Notes: generated from the sequence alone by a model not told the origin. A stretch of DNA of 64,000 nucleotides from Kitasatospora herbaricolor (GCF_030813695.1 NZ_JAUSVA010000002.1:6572001-6636000), one strand, 5' to 3'; shown: positions 7,752 to 17,019, counted from the stretch's first letter. Numbers and translations are program-made.

Positions 7752-9176
7752 ATGAGTAGCGCCGCCGACACCCGGCTGCCCAGGGCGGAGCGCGCGGCCC
7801 GGGCGCGGCTCGCCACCGACCGGCTGCGGACGGCCGCGGTGGACGCGGTCGCGATCGGCTGGGTCGACAACGCGGGGCTGGCCCGGGTCAAGGCCGTGCC
7901 GGTCGGCGGGCTGGTTCACGCCGCCTCCTGGGGCGTCGGCGCGGCGCCCTGCTTCGACGCCTTCCTGGTCGACGACTCGACGGCCGAACCGGTGGCGGAT
8001 CCGACCGCGGAGGCCCCCGACCGGGCCGCGCCGCCGGCCGGCAGCGGCGTCGTCGGCGACCTGCGGCTGTACCCCGACCTCGACCGGCTCGTCCCGCTCG
8101 CCGCCCAGCCCGGCTGGGCCTGGGCCCCCGCCGACCGCTACACCCAGCAGGACATCCCGCACCCGGGCTGCCAGCGCCTGTTCGCCCGCCGGGCGGAGGC
8201 CGCGGCCCGGGCCCGTGGGCTGTCCGTCCGGGCCGGCATCGAGGTGGAGTGGGTGGCCGCGCTGGCCGGCCCGCCGGAGGAGGAGCCGCGCTACCCGACG
8301 GCCGGCCCGGCCTACGGCCTGCAGCGGCTGACCGACCTCTCCGACTACCTGCGCGACGTCCTGCGGGCCCTGGAGCAGCAGGGCCTCGACGTGCTGCAGA
8401 TCCACCCCGAGTACGCGCCCGGACAGTTCGAGGTCTCGGTCGCCCCCGAGGGGCCGGTGGCCGCCGCCGACACCTCCGTGCTCGTCCGGCACACCGTGCG
8501 CGCGGTGTCGGCCCGGCACGGGCTGCGCGCCTCCTTCGCGCCCGCCGTCGAGCCCGGCGGCGTCGGCAACGGCTCCCACCTGCACCTCAGCCTCTGGCGC
8601 GAGGGCCGCAACCTCTCCCACGGCGGGCCCGGACCGCACGGACTGACCGGCGAGGCCGAGGCCTTCCTGGCCGGGGTGCTCGCCGCGCTCCCCGAACTCC
8701 TCGTCCTCGGCACCCCCAGCCCGGCCGGCTACCTGCGCCTGGTGCCCTCCCGCTGGGCCGGCGCCTACCGGTGCTGGGGGCTGGAGAACCGGGAGGCCGC
8801 GCTGCGCCTGGTCACCGGCTCGGAGGGCGAGCGTGCGGACACGGCCAACGCCGAGATCAAGTGCTTCGACGGCGCCGCCAACCCCTATCTGGCCGTCGGC
8901 GCGGTGCTCGCCGCCGGCCTCGCCGGCATCGACGGCGGGCTGCGGCTGCCCCCGGAGACCACCGTCGACCCGGCCCGGCTGGCCCCCGGCACGCTCGCCC
9001 GGCTGCCCGCGGACCTGAGCGAGGCCCTCGCCGCCTACGAGCGCTCGACCGTCCTGCGGGAGGCCCTCGGCGAGCCGCTGTACCGGGCGGTGCTGGCCGT
9101 CCGCCGGGCCGAGAGCGCGCTGTTCGCCGGGCGCGGCGCCGAGGAGATCATCGCCGCGACGCGCTGGCGGTACTGA
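7752..9176 (+). CDS. Glutamine-synthetase-like gamma-glutamyl ligase (GlnA3/GlnA4/FluG type)
   Basis: A 474-residue type I glutamine synthetase homologue. The beta-grasp N-domain is short. The catalytic domain has the metal/glutamate motif GNGSHLHLSL near 275, an ATP-site helix with RWAGAYRCWGLENRE, and EIKCFDGAANPYLAVG near 372, where the classic motif has Arg in place of Lys. The adenylylation Tyr loop of true GlnA is absent. Such GS-like proteins in Streptomyces (GlnA2, GlnA3, GlnA4) glutamylate amines such as polyamines or ethanolamine rather than ammonia; I infer the same here without knowing the amine. The amidohydrolase gene starts one base after its stop. Confidence 0.85.
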   Translation: MSSAADTRLPRAERAARARLATDRLRTAAVDAVAIGWVDNAGLARVKAVPVGGLVHAASWGVGAAPCFDAFLVDDSTAEPVADPTAEAPDRAAPPAGSGVVGDLRLYPDLDRLVPLAAQPGWAWAPADRYTQQDIPHPGCQRLFARRAEAAARARGLSVRAGIEVEWVAALAGPPEEEPRYPTAGPAYGLQRLTDLSDYLRDVLRALEQQGLDVLQIHPEYAPGQFEVSVAPEGPVAAADTSVLVRHTVRAVSARHGLRASFAPAVEPGGVGNGSHLHLSLWREGRNLSHGGPGPHGLTGEAEAFLAGVLAALPELLVLGTPSPAGYLRLVPSRWAGAYRCWGLENREAALRLVTGSEGERADTANAEIKCFDGAANPYLAVGAVLAAGLAGIDGGLRLPPETTVDPARLAPGTLARLPADLSEALAAYERSTVLREALGEPLYRAVLAVRRAESALFAGRGAEEIIAATRWRY

Positions 9177-9177
9177 G

Positions 9178-10371
9178 GTGGGCGGTACCGAGGTGGGCGG
9201 TAAATGGCCGGGCGGCACCGTGACGGGCGCCGCCGGTGCGGGCGACGACGGACGGGAGGCCGGTCCGCCGGCCCTGGTCGACCACCACTGCCACAGCGTG
9301 CTCGACGGCGAGCTGGACGACGACGAACTGGCCGGCCTGCTCACCGAGTCGGACCGCCCGCCGGCCCCCGGCACCTCGCCGCTGGACAGCGCCCTCGGCC
9401 TCGCCGTACGCCGCTGGTGCCCGCCCGTGCTCGGCCTGCCCGCGCACGCCCCCGCCGCCGACTACCTGGCCCGCCGTCGTGAACTCGGCGCCGCCGAGGC
9501 CACCCGCCTGCTGCTCGCCGCCGCCGGCCTCGACACCTGCCTGGTCGACACCGGACTGCTCGCTGCCGCCGGCCGCCCGCTGCTGCCGTTGCCGGAGTTC
9601 GCCACGCTGACCGGCGCGGACGTCCGGGAGGTGGTCCGGCTGGAGGCTCTCGCCGAGGCCCTCGACCCGGCCGCGGCGGCCTGGCCGGGCGCCGTCCGGG
9701 TGGCGGTCGGCGCGGCGGTCGAGGGCGGCGCCGTCGCGCTGAAGTCCGTGCTGGCCTACCGGCACGGACTCGACATCCCGGCCGAGCGGCCCACCGACCG
9801 CGAGGTGGTGGCGGCGGCCGGGGCCCGGCTGCGGGCCGGCGGCGGCCGGCTCACGGACCCGGTCCTGCTGCGCCATCTGCTCTGGACGGCGCTCGACGCC
9901 TGCGCCGGCCCGGGGCTGCCGATCCAGCTGCACACCGGGTTCGGCGACCCGGATCTCACCCTGCACCGGGCCGACCCCGCGCTGCTGGCCGATTTCGTCC
10001 GTGCGGCGGAGCCCACCGGTGTCCCGCTGGTGCTGCTGCACGGCTACCCCTACCACCGGCAGGCCGCCTGGCTCGCGCAGGCCTTCCCGCAGGTGTACGC
10101 GGACCTCGGGCTGACAGCCTCGTACGTCGGGCCGAGGGTGGCGGGGGTGCTCGGCGAGATGCTGGAGCTGGCGCCGTTCGGCAAGCTGCTGTTCTCCACC
10201 GACGGGTACGGCCTGCCCGAACTGCACCTGGTGGGCGCCGCCCAGTTCCGGCACGGCCTGGGGGCGCTGCTGGCGTCCTGGCGGGCGGACGGCGCCTGCT
10301 CCGCCGGGGACGTGACCCGGATCGGCCGGCTGCTCTCGGCCGGGAACGCGCGCCGCCTCTACCGGCTCTGA
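9178..10371 (+). CDS. Amidohydrolase-family protein (FluG N-terminal-domain type)
   Basis: A 397-residue metal-dependent TIM-barrel hydrolase. The HxH metal motif is DHHCHSVL near residue 35, a lysine-bearing strand (ALKSVLAYRHG) follows near 190, then QLHTGFGD, LLHGYPYHRQA and the terminal LLFSTDGYGLPEL with the metal Asp near 340. This is the arrangement of the amidohydrolase half of FluG/NodGS proteins, whose other half is a glutamine-synthetase domain, exactly the preceding gene. It may hydrolyse the gamma-glutamyl or amine derivative made by that ligase. The GTG at 9178 is one base after the upstream stop; a GTG at 9193 is an alternative. Confidence 0.85.
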   Translation: MGGTEVGGKWPGGTVTGAAGAGDDGREAGPPALVDHHCHSVLDGELDDDELAGLLTESDRPPAPGTSPLDSALGLAVRRWCPPVLGLPAHAPAADYLARRRELGAAEATRLLLAAAGLDTCLVDTGLLAAAGRPLLPLPEFATLTGADVREVVRLEALAEALDPAAAAWPGAVRVAVGAAVEGGAVALKSVLAYRHGLDIPAERPTDREVVAAAGARLRAGGGRLTDPVLLRHLLWTALDACAGPGLPIQLHTGFGDPDLTLHRADPALLADFVRAAEPTGVPLVLLHGYPYHRQAAWLAQAFPQVYADLGLTASYVGPRVAGVLGEMLELAPFGKLLFSTDGYGLPELHLVGAAQFRHGLGALLASWRADGACSAGDVTRIGRLLSAGNARRLYRL

Positions 10372-10417
10372 ACCCGCGCTCGTCCCTGGGTCGGGCGGGG
10401 GCCGCCGGACGGGACGC

Positions 10418-10467
10418 CGGCGCCGGCCGGGCACGGGAGGCTGCCCCCTCGTGCCCGGCCGGCGCCG
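10418..10467. terminator. Bidirectional terminator hairpin
   Basis: A perfect 18-bp stem (CGGCGCCGGCCGGGCACG at 10418-10435 with its complement at 10450-10467) lies between the convergent ends of the amidohydrolase and GH5 genes, so it can end transcripts from both sides. Confidence 0.85.
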
Positions 10468-10472
10468 CGGGC

Positions 10473-12050
10473 TCAGCCGATCGCGCGCAAGTGGTCGCGC
10501 ACGCCGACGCCGAAGTTGGTCGGGGTGCCGTCGAAGTTGCTGATCAGGGACGGGCCGGAGCCGCAGTCCCAGGTGTTCCAGGTCCAGCCGAGGTAGGAGA
10601 GCTTCTTGGCGTCGAGCCAGGACATCACCTGGTCGACGAAGCCGTGGGCGCAGTCGTTCTCGCCGATCTCACCGGCCATCAGCGGCACCTGGGCGGCCAC
10701 CGGCGCCAGGGTGGAGTCGAAGCAGGAGACGGTGGAGCAGGTGTTGAAGTTGTACACGTGGAAGGCGGCGCCGAGGTTGCCGGTCGGGTCGGCCGGCTTG
10801 TGGGCGAGCCACTGGCCGAGGTCGTTGGAGTAGGCGAGCCCGCCGAGCAGGATGACGTTCTTCGCGCCGGTCGCGCGCACGGTGTCGACCAGCTTCTGCA
10901 TGCCGCTGACCGGGTACGAGATGCCGGGGCAGGCGCTGCCGCCGTCGCGCCAGCAGAGCCAGGCCTGCGGGAGCGAGGAGACGGCGCGGTCCGCGTAGGG
11001 CTCGTTGAACAGGTCGAAGACGATCGAGGTGTCGCCCTTGAAGGTGTCGGCGACCGACGTCCAGAACGGCACCGCCTCGGCGCCGGGCATCGGCTTCTGG
11101 CAGGTGGCGTTCACGTCGGAGCAGCCCGAGGAGTTGCCGGTGTACAGGCCGTGGCTCCAGTGCATCTCGACGATCGGGGTGATGCCGTTGGTGCGCAGGG
11201 TGTCGACCCAGGTCTTGATCGCGGCACGGTAGTTGGCGCCGCCGTACTCGGGCTTGACGTTGGACGCGCCGAGCCAGCAGTCCTCGTTGAGCGGGACGCG
11301 GACGGCGTTGACCTTCCAACTCTTGATGGCGGCCACCGAGGCGGCGTCCACCGGTCCATCGAAGAAGCCGTAGCCCTGGACGCACATGAACTCGGTGCCG
11401 GAGCGGTTGACCCCGTGCAGGGTGACCGTCCGGCCGGCGGCGTCGGCCAGGGTGTTCCCGGCGACGTGCAGGGCCGGCGCGGCGCCGGTGCCGGTGGGCG
11501 TGCCGGTGGGTGTGGCGGTGGGGCTGGCGGTCGCGGTCGGCGAAGCCGTGGCGGTGGGCGAGGCGGTGGCGGTCGGTGAAGCGGTGGCGGTCGGCGAGGC
11601 GGAGGCCGTCGGGGAGGGGCTGACCGTCCCGGCGCCGGTGCAGGCGAGCCCGTTCACCGCGAACGAGGTGGGGGCCGAATTGACGCCGCTGTAGGCGAAG
11701 TTGGCGCCGGCCGTGACCGAGGCGCCCGGGGCGACGACGGCGTTCCAGGACAGGTTGGTGACGCTGACGTTCTTGCCGCTCTGGGCCCAGGTGCCGCTCC
11801 AGCCGGTGCCGGAGAGGGTCTGGTTGCCGGTGTAGGCGTACGTCAGCTGCCAGCCGTTGACGGGGGCGGTGCCGAGGTTGTTGACCTTCACGTTGGCGGT
11901 GAAGCCGCTGCCCCAGTCGTTGGTCGACCAGTCGACGGTACAGGCGACGGTGGCCGCGGCGGCGCTGCCGGGGCCCACCATGGCGACGGTCGCGGCGACG
12001 GCCGCGGCCAGCGCCGATCCCATCGCGAGGGCTTTCCTGCGGACGGACAT
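10473..12050 (-). CDS. Secreted GH5 endoglucanase with N-terminal CBM2
   Basis: A 525-residue secreted cellulase. A signal peptide (MSVRRKALAM, hydrophobic core, AAAA cleavage region near 30-34) precedes a family 2 cellulose-binding module (residues about 36-138, with Cys37 and Cys137 and surface Trp). A Ser-Pro-Thr-Ala linker at 143-190 contains five ASPTAT repeats. The GH5 catalytic domain starts near 192, with acid/base Glu350 in FDLFNEP and probable nucleophile Glu461 in MAGEIGE. The ATG at 12050 has TAGGAG upstream; longer in-frame starts would spoil the signal peptide. It is transcribed away from a GH48 cellulase, and both promoters carry CebR-type boxes. Confidence 0.95.
   Translation of the reverse strand: MSVRRKALAMGSALAAAVAATVAMVGPGSAAAATVACTVDWSTNDWGSGFTANVKVNNLGTAPVNGWQLTYAYTGNQTLSGTGWSGTWAQSGKNVSVTNLSWNAVVAPGASVTAGANFAYSGVNSAPTSFAVNGLACTGAGTVSPSPTASASPTATASPTATASPTATASPTATASPTATPTGTPTGTGAAPALHVAGNTLADAAGRTVTLHGVNRSGTEFMCVQGYGFFDGPVDAASVAAIKSWKVNAVRVPLNEDCWLGASNVKPEYGGANYRAAIKTWVDTLRTNGITPIVEMHWSHGLYTGNSSGCSDVNATCQKPMPGAEAVPFWTSVADTFKGDTSIVFDLFNEPYADRAVSSLPQAWLCWRDGGSACPGISYPVSGMQKLVDTVRATGAKNVILLGGLAYSNDLGQWLAHKPADPTGNLGAAFHVYNFNTCSTVSCFDSTLAPVAAQVPLMAGEIGENDCAHGFVDQVMSWLDAKKLSYLGWTWNTWDCGSGPSLISNFDGTPTNFGVGVRDHLRAIG
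11511..11600 (-). repeat. 18-bp tandem repeat coding the cellulase linker
   Basis: Five successive 18-bp units encode the hexapeptide ASPTAT (residues 151-180) between the CBM2 and GH5 domains. Copies differ mainly at third positions. Such linkers vary in copy number between strains. Confidence 0.85.
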
Positions 12051-12097
12051 GGGTTTGCTCCTAGGGGTGCCAAGACAGATCAGATCAAGAATTTTCA

Positions 12098-12111
12098 TGG
12101 GCGCGCTCCCA
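12098..12111. promoter_or_regulatory. cebR box: CebR-type operator of the GH5 gene
   Basis: TGGGCGCGCTCCCA differs at one position from the perfect 14-bp CebR palindrome TGGGAGCGCTCCCA. It lies just downstream of the predicted GH5 start point. CebR is the LacI-family cellobiose/cellotriose-responsive repressor of cellulase genes in Streptomyces. Confidence 0.8.
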
Positions 12112-12124
12112 CGTCCCGGTGAGG

Positions 12125-12153
12125 AAGATAGCGACCAGTCATCGGCCTGACAA
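12125..12153 (-). promoter_or_regulatory. Predicted promoter of the GH5 cellulase
   Basis: On the minus strand TTGTCA (12148-12153) and TATCTT (12125-12130) are 17 bp apart, a good housekeeping-sigma match. The CebR-type box begins 14 bp downstream, where a bound repressor would block initiation or early elongation. Confidence 0.65.
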
Positions 12154-12222
12154 TCCATCTCCCCTTTCTGACTTGGCATTTGTCCACCACATGGGACTTG
12201 TCAGGAACGCGTGCGCACCCTC

Positions 12223-12251
12223 TTGACACCCCTTGCGGGCAGTCCGATTCT
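12223..12251 (+). promoter_or_regulatory. Predicted promoter of the GH48 cellulase
   Basis: TTGACA (12223-12228) and GATTCT (12246-12251) are separated by 17 bp. The perfect CebR palindrome starts at the very next base, covering the expected start point near 12258. The leader to the GH48 start codon is about 100 nt. Confidence 0.65.
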
Positions 12252-12265
12252 TGGGAGCGCTCCCA
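12252..12265. promoter_or_regulatory. cebR box: Perfect CebR operator of the GH48 gene
   Basis: TGGGAGCGCTCCCA is the exact 14-bp palindrome described for CebR. With the near-perfect copy 140 bp away it makes the divergent cellulase pair one cello-oligosaccharide-induced unit. Confidence 0.9.
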
Positions 12266-12355
12266 CAGCCGCAAGCGGGAGCGCCCGGCACCCGCCGGGC
12301 GCAACGGCTCGCGAACGCAAGGCATGCAAGGCAACGACCCGCTCACCCCCACCCC

Positions 12356-15301
12356 ATGGAGCCCGTCTTGTCACCACCCACCCTGCGCCCCCGCACGCCC
12401 GGAAGGCGTCTCACCGGCTCGCTCGGTGTCTCGCTCGCCCTGCTCGCCACCGGCCTGACCACCGCCGTCGGCGCGCCCGCCTCGGCGGCCGCCGTCCAGT
12501 GCACGGTCGACTGGACCACCAACGACTGGGGCAGCGGCTTCACCGCCAACGTCGCCGTCAACAACAAGGGCACCGCCGCGATCAGCGGCTGGCAGCTGAC
12601 CTACGCCTACACCGGCAACCAGACCCTCTCCGGCACCGGCTGGAACGGCACCTGGGCCCAGAGCGGCAAGAACGTCAGCGTCACCAACCTGTCGTACAAC
12701 GCCACCATCGCGCCAGGCGGTTCGGTCTCGGCCGGCGCCAACTTCGCCTACAGCGGCACCAACGCGGCACCGACCGCGTTCGCGGTCAACGGCACCACCT
12801 GCACCGGCGCCCACCAGGCGCCGGTCACCACGCTCACCAGCCCGGCCCCCGGGGCGAGTTACGCCGCCGGGGCGGCGGTGCCGATCGCCGCCACCGTCTC
12901 GGCCTCCGACGGCGCGAGCATCAGCCGGGTCGACTTCTACGACAACACCACCCTGCTGGGCAGCGACACCACCGCGCCGTACAGCTTCACCTGGACCGGT
13001 GCCGCCGCCGGCAGCCACTCGGTCTACGCCAAGGCGTACGACAGCACCGGTGCGACCGGGGAGTCGGCGCCGGCCGGCATCACGGTGGCGGCCGGCCCGG
13101 CCGTCTCCGCGGTGCCGTCCGCCGTGTCCGTGGCCCAGGGCAAGACCGGCACCTTCGCCCTGAAGCTGTCGGCGCAGCCGGCGGCGAACGTCACCGTCAC
13201 CACCGCCCGCACGGCCGGCAACACCGGGCTGTCGGTCACCGGGGGCGCCACGCTCACCTTCACCCCGGCCGACTGGTCCACCCCGCAGACCGTCACGCTG
13301 ACCGCCGACGCCACCGGCACCGGCTCGGCGACCTTCACCTCCACGGCCCCCGGCCACACGGCCTCGACCGTCACGGTGACCGAGCTGGCCGCCGCCAGCG
13401 GGGTGTACAACGACCGCTTCCTGCAGCTCTACAACAAGATCAAGGACCCGGCGAACGGCTACTTCTCGCCGGAGGGCATCCCGTACCACTCGGTGGAGAC
13501 CCTGCTGGTGGAGGCGCCGGACCAGGGGCACGAGACCACCTCGGAGGCGTACAGCTACCTGATCTGGCTTGAGGCCCAGTACGGCCGGGTCACCAAGGAC
13601 TGGACGAAGTTCAACGCGGCGTGGACGCTCATGGAGACGTACATGATCCCCACCCACGCGGACCAGCCCACCAACAGCTTCTACAACGCCGCCAAGCCCG
13701 CGACCTACGCCCCCGAGCGTCCGCTGCCGAGCGACTACCCGGCGCAGCTGGACACCTCGGTGACGGCGGGCCAGGACCCCATCGCGGCCGAACTCAGCAG
13801 CACCTACGGCACCAGCGACATCTACGGCATGCACTGGCTGCAGGACGTGGACAACGTGTACGGCTACGGCAACGCGCCGGGCAAGTGCGAGGCCGGGCCG
13901 ACCGACACCGGGCCGTCCTACATCAACACCTACCAGCGCGGCGCGCAGGAGTCGGTCTGGGAGACCGTCCCCCAGCCGACCTGCGACAAGTTCGCCTACG
14001 GCGGCAAGAACGGCTACCTGGACCTGTTCGTCAAGGACTCCTCGTACGCCAAGCAGTGGAAGTACACCGACGCGCCGGACGCGGACGCCCGGGCCATCCA
14101 GGCCGCCTACTGGGCGGACACCTGGGCCAAGGCGCAGGGCAACGGCGCCACGGTGGCCGGCACGGTCGCCAAGGCCGGCAAGATGGGCGACTACCTGCGC
14201 TACGCGATGTACGACAAGTACTTCAAGAAGATCGGCAACTGCGTCGGTCCCAGCGCGTGCGCGGCCGGCTCCGGCAAGGACTCCTCGCACTACCTGCTCT
14301 CCTGGTACTACGCCTGGGGCGGGGCGAGCGACACCAACGCCGGCTGGGCCTGGCGGATCGGCGACAGCGCCGCGCACGGCGGCTACCAGAACCCGATGGC
14401 GGCCTACGCCCTGGTCAACGACGCCGCGCTGGCGCCCAAGTCGGCCACCGGCAAGACGGACTGGACCACCAGTCTGGGCCGGCAGATGGAGTTCATCCAG
14501 TGGCTGCAGTCCAGTGAAGGCGCCATCTCCGGTGGTGCGACCAACAGTTGGGAGGGAAGCTACGCGACCCCGCCGACCGGCACGCCGACCTTCTACGGGA
14601 TGTACTACGACGAGGCGCCGGTCTACCACGACCCGCCGAGCAACCAGTGGTTCGGGTTCCAGGCCTGGGGCATGGAACGGGTCGCGGAGTACTACTACGC
14701 GAGCGGCGACGCCAAGGCCAAGGCCGTGCTCGACAAGTGGGTGAGCTGGGCGCTGTCCAAGACCACCTTCAACGCGGACGGCAGCTACCAGATCCCGTCC
14801 ACGCTGGCCTGGACCGGCAAGCCGGACAACTGGAACGCGGCCTCGCCGGGCGCCAACACGGGCCTGCACGTGAGCGTCGTGGACTACACCAAGGACGTCG
14901 GCGTGGCGGGCTCGTACGCCAAGCTGCTCTCCTACTACGCGGCCAAGTCCGGCAGCGCGGCGGCGAAGACGGCCGCGCAGAAGCTGCTCGACGGCATGTG
15001 GGGCAACAGCCAGGACGCGCTGGGCATCGCGGTGCCCGAGACCCGCACGGACTACAGCCGGTTCGCCGACTCCCTGTCGGTGCCGTCCGGCTGGACGGGC
15101 ACCATGCCCAACGGTGACGCGGTCAACTCCTCGTCCACCTTCCTGTCGATCCGTTCCTGGTACAAGAACGACCCGTCCTTCGCCAAGGTGCAGAGCTACC
15201 TGAACGGCGGTCCGGCCCCGGTCTTCACCTACCACCGGTTCTGGGCGCAGGCCGACATCGCGACCGCGATGGCGACCTACGGGGATCTCTTCAACTCCTG
15301 A
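12356..15301 (+). CDS. Secreted GH48 processive cellulase with CBM2
   Basis: A 981-residue reducing-end cellobiohydrolase. A signal peptide (hydrophobic core LGVSLALLATGLTTAVG, cleavage after ASA near 44) is followed by a CBM2 (about 46-150) very similar to that of the divergent GH5 enzyme, an Ig-like module (about 155-245; FYDNTTLLG, YAKAYDSTG), a second beta-rich module (about 246-335) and the GH48 barrel (about 340 to the end). The probable acid is the Glu of HETTSEAYSY. The DAPDADARAIQAAYW stretch matches the family's catalytic-base region. The ATG at 12356 gives a normal signal peptide but lacks a strong ribosome site. It probably acts with the GH5 enzyme on crystalline cellulose. Confidence 0.94.
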   Translation: MEPVLSPPTLRPRTPGRRLTGSLGVSLALLATGLTTAVGAPASAAAVQCTVDWTTNDWGSGFTANVAVNNKGTAAISGWQLTYAYTGNQTLSGTGWNGTWAQSGKNVSVTNLSYNATIAPGGSVSAGANFAYSGTNAAPTAFAVNGTTCTGAHQAPVTTLTSPAPGASYAAGAAVPIAATVSASDGASISRVDFYDNTTLLGSDTTAPYSFTWTGAAAGSHSVYAKAYDSTGATGESAPAGITVAAGPAVSAVPSAVSVAQGKTGTFALKLSAQPAANVTVTTARTAGNTGLSVTGGATLTFTPADWSTPQTVTLTADATGTGSATFTSTAPGHTASTVTVTELAAASGVYNDRFLQLYNKIKDPANGYFSPEGIPYHSVETLLVEAPDQGHETTSEAYSYLIWLEAQYGRVTKDWTKFNAAWTLMETYMIPTHADQPTNSFYNAAKPATYAPERPLPSDYPAQLDTSVTAGQDPIAAELSSTYGTSDIYGMHWLQDVDNVYGYGNAPGKCEAGPTDTGPSYINTYQRGAQESVWETVPQPTCDKFAYGGKNGYLDLFVKDSSYAKQWKYTDAPDADARAIQAAYWADTWAKAQGNGATVAGTVAKAGKMGDYLRYAMYDKYFKKIGNCVGPSACAAGSGKDSSHYLLSWYYAWGGASDTNAGWAWRIGDSAAHGGYQNPMAAYALVNDAALAPKSATGKTDWTTSLGRQMEFIQWLQSSEGAISGGATNSWEGSYATPPTGTPTFYGMYYDEAPVYHDPPSNQWFGFQAWGMERVAEYYYASGDAKAKAVLDKWVSWALSKTTFNADGSYQIPSTLAWTGKPDNWNAASPGANTGLHVSVVDYTKDVGVAGSYAKLLSYYAAKSGSAAAKTAAQKLLDGMWGNSQDALGIAVPETRTDYSRFADSLSVPSGWTGTMPNGDAVNSSSTFLSIRSWYKNDPSFAKVQSYLNGGPAPVFTYHRFWAQADIATAMATYGDLFNS

Positions 15302-15359
15302 CGACAGCGGCCCCCGGGATTCCTGGGAGCACCCGACGGGCCTGTCGGTACGGAGAGTT

Positions 15360-15394
15360 GGGCGCACGGCCGGGACGATCCGGGCCGTGCGCCC
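15360..15394 (+). terminator. Terminator after the GH48 gene
   Basis: A perfect 12-bp stem, GGGCGCACGGCC at 15360-15371 with its complement at 15383-15394, about 60 bases past the stop codon and followed by TTCCC. Confidence 0.8.
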
Positions 15395-15434
15395 TTCCCA
15401 TGTGGCCGGAATGTGGTGGGGACGTGTCAACCTC

Positions 15435-15464
15435 TTGCGGATTGCGACGGCTGTTCACTAACGT
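15435..15464 (+). promoter_or_regulatory. Predicted promoter of the subtilase gene
   Basis: TTGCGG (15435-15440) and TAACGT (15459-15464) with an 18-bp spacer, 65 bp before the start codon. It is a reasonable match to the housekeeping consensus. Confidence 0.5.
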
Positions 15465-15528
15465 CCCGATCATTCCCGTGCACCAGCCAACCAGCAGGTG
15501 CATCCGAGTCTCCGGAGGGTCAACCCCT

Positions 15529-17019
15529 ATGAGAGTTCAGCGGATACGCCCGACCCGGCTCGCGGTGGTGGGTCTCACCCTCGCCACGGCCGGCGCACTC
15601 GCGCTGCCGGCCGGCGCGGCCGCCGCGGCCACCCCCGCGGCCGCCGGCACGACCGGGCCGCTGATCAGCTACGTGGTCAACACCAAGGCCAACCACGGCC
15701 AGGTCCAGAAGGTCGAACAGGCGATCGCCGCCCTCGGCGGCACGGTGGTCCAGTCGTACGAGCAGATCGGCGTGGTGATCGCCCGCTCCACCGACACCCA
15801 GTTCGCGGCCAGGCTCCGCCCGGCCAAGGGCGTCGACTCGGTCGGCGCCAGCCGGACGGCGGGCATCCTGCAGAGCGACGTCGAGGCCACCGAGGCCGCC
15901 ACCGTCCCGGCCGCCGCGCCGGCCGACGGCAGCGAGCCGCTGGAGGCCAACCAGTGGGACATGCGCCAGATCGGCGTGGACAAGGCCCACAAGATCTCGC
16001 TCGGCAGCCGTGACGTCACGGTCGGCGTCCTGGACTCCGGCATCGAGGCCACCCACGAGGACCTCGCCGCCAACGTGGACGCCTCGCAGTCGGTCTCCTG
16101 CATCGACGGCGGCAGGCCCAACACCGCCTGGCAGGCCTGGCAGCCGACCACCAGCGACCACGGCACGCACGTCGCCGGGACGATCGCGGCCGCCAAGAAC
16201 GGCAAGGGCATCGTGGGCATCGCCCCGAACGTCCGGCTCGCCTCGGTCAAGGTCGTCGACGACGGCGGGTTCATCTACCCCGAGTACGCGATCTGCGGCT
16301 TCGTCTGGGCGGGTGAGCACCACTTCAAGGTGACCAACAACAGCTACTACATCGACCCGTGGCTGTTCAACTGCAAGAACGACCCGGACCAGGCGGCGAT
16401 CACCACCGCCGTCCGCCGGGCGGTCGCCTTCTCGCAGCGCAACGGCGTGCTCAACGTCGCCGCGGCCGGCAACGAGAACATCGACCTGGCCCACAAGACC
16501 GTCGACACCAGCAGCCCGGACGACACCACCCCGGGCACCCGCCCGGTCGACCAGAGCTGCCTCTCGCTGCCGACCGAGCTGCCCGGCGTCATCGTCACCA
16601 CCTCCGTCGGCGTCAACGGGGAGAAGTCCTACTACTCCAGCTACGGCAAGGGCGTGGCCACCGTCGCCGCCCCCGGCGGCGACGCCCGCTACCAGCTCCC
16701 GGACACCCCGGACAAGAACGGCCGGGTACTGTCCACCGTCACCGGCGGCGGCTACGGCTACAAGCAGGGCACGTCGATGGCGTCCCCGCACACCACCGGC
16801 GTGGTGGCGCTGCTCGCCAGCACCTTCCCCTGGGCCGACCCGGAGGAGCTGACCGAGCTGCTGCTCAACCAGGCCGAGTCGCACGCCTGCCCGACCGTCC
16901 CGTACAACCCGGGCGGCGCCGGTGCCTGGACCGCCACCTGCGAGGGCGGCGAGAACGACAACGGCTTCTACGGGGCCGGCATCATCAACGCCCAGAAGGC
17001 GGTCCAGTGGTGGCGCTGA
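15529..17019 (+). CDS. Secreted subtilisin-family (S8) serine protease
   Basis: A 496-residue exported protease. A signal peptide (RIRPTRLAVVGL, Ala-rich cleavage region near 30-35) precedes an inhibitor-I9-like propeptide (about 45-115). The catalytic triad is Asp169 (VGVLDSGIE), His211 (DHGTHVAGT) and Ser416 (GTSMASPH), with oxyanion Asn315 (AAGNEN). There is no C-terminal P-domain or cell-wall anchor. The ATG at 15529 follows a GGAGGG site. It stands alone between two terminators, so it is probably monocistronic. The substrate is unknown. It resembles the many extracellular subtilases active in developing Streptomyces colonies. Confidence 0.93.
   Translation: MRVQRIRPTRLAVVGLTLATAGALALPAGAAAAATPAAAGTTGPLISYVVNTKANHGQVQKVEQAIAALGGTVVQSYEQIGVVIARSTDTQFAARLRPAKGVDSVGASRTAGILQSDVEATEAATVPAAAPADGSEPLEANQWDMRQIGVDKAHKISLGSRDVTVGVLDSGIEATHEDLAANVDASQSVSCIDGGRPNTAWQAWQPTTSDHGTHVAGTIAAAKNGKGIVGIAPNVRLASVKVVDDGGFIYPEYAICGFVWAGEHHFKVTNNSYYIDPWLFNCKNDPDQAAITTAVRRAVAFSQRNGVLNVAAAGNENIDLAHKTVDTSSPDDTTPGTRPVDQSCLSLPTELPGVIVTTSVGVNGEKSYYSSYGKGVATVAAPGGDARYQLPDTPDKNGRVLSTVTGGGYGYKQGTSMASPHTTGVVALLASTFPWADPEELTELLLNQAESHACPTVPYNPGGAGAWTATCEGGENDNGFYGAGIINAQKAVQWWR

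Noticed and set aside
12371..15430. A 1019-codon frame antisense to the GH48 gene
   Set aside because: It is only a high-G+C shadow; the plus strand encodes a clear CBM2-GH48 cellulase.
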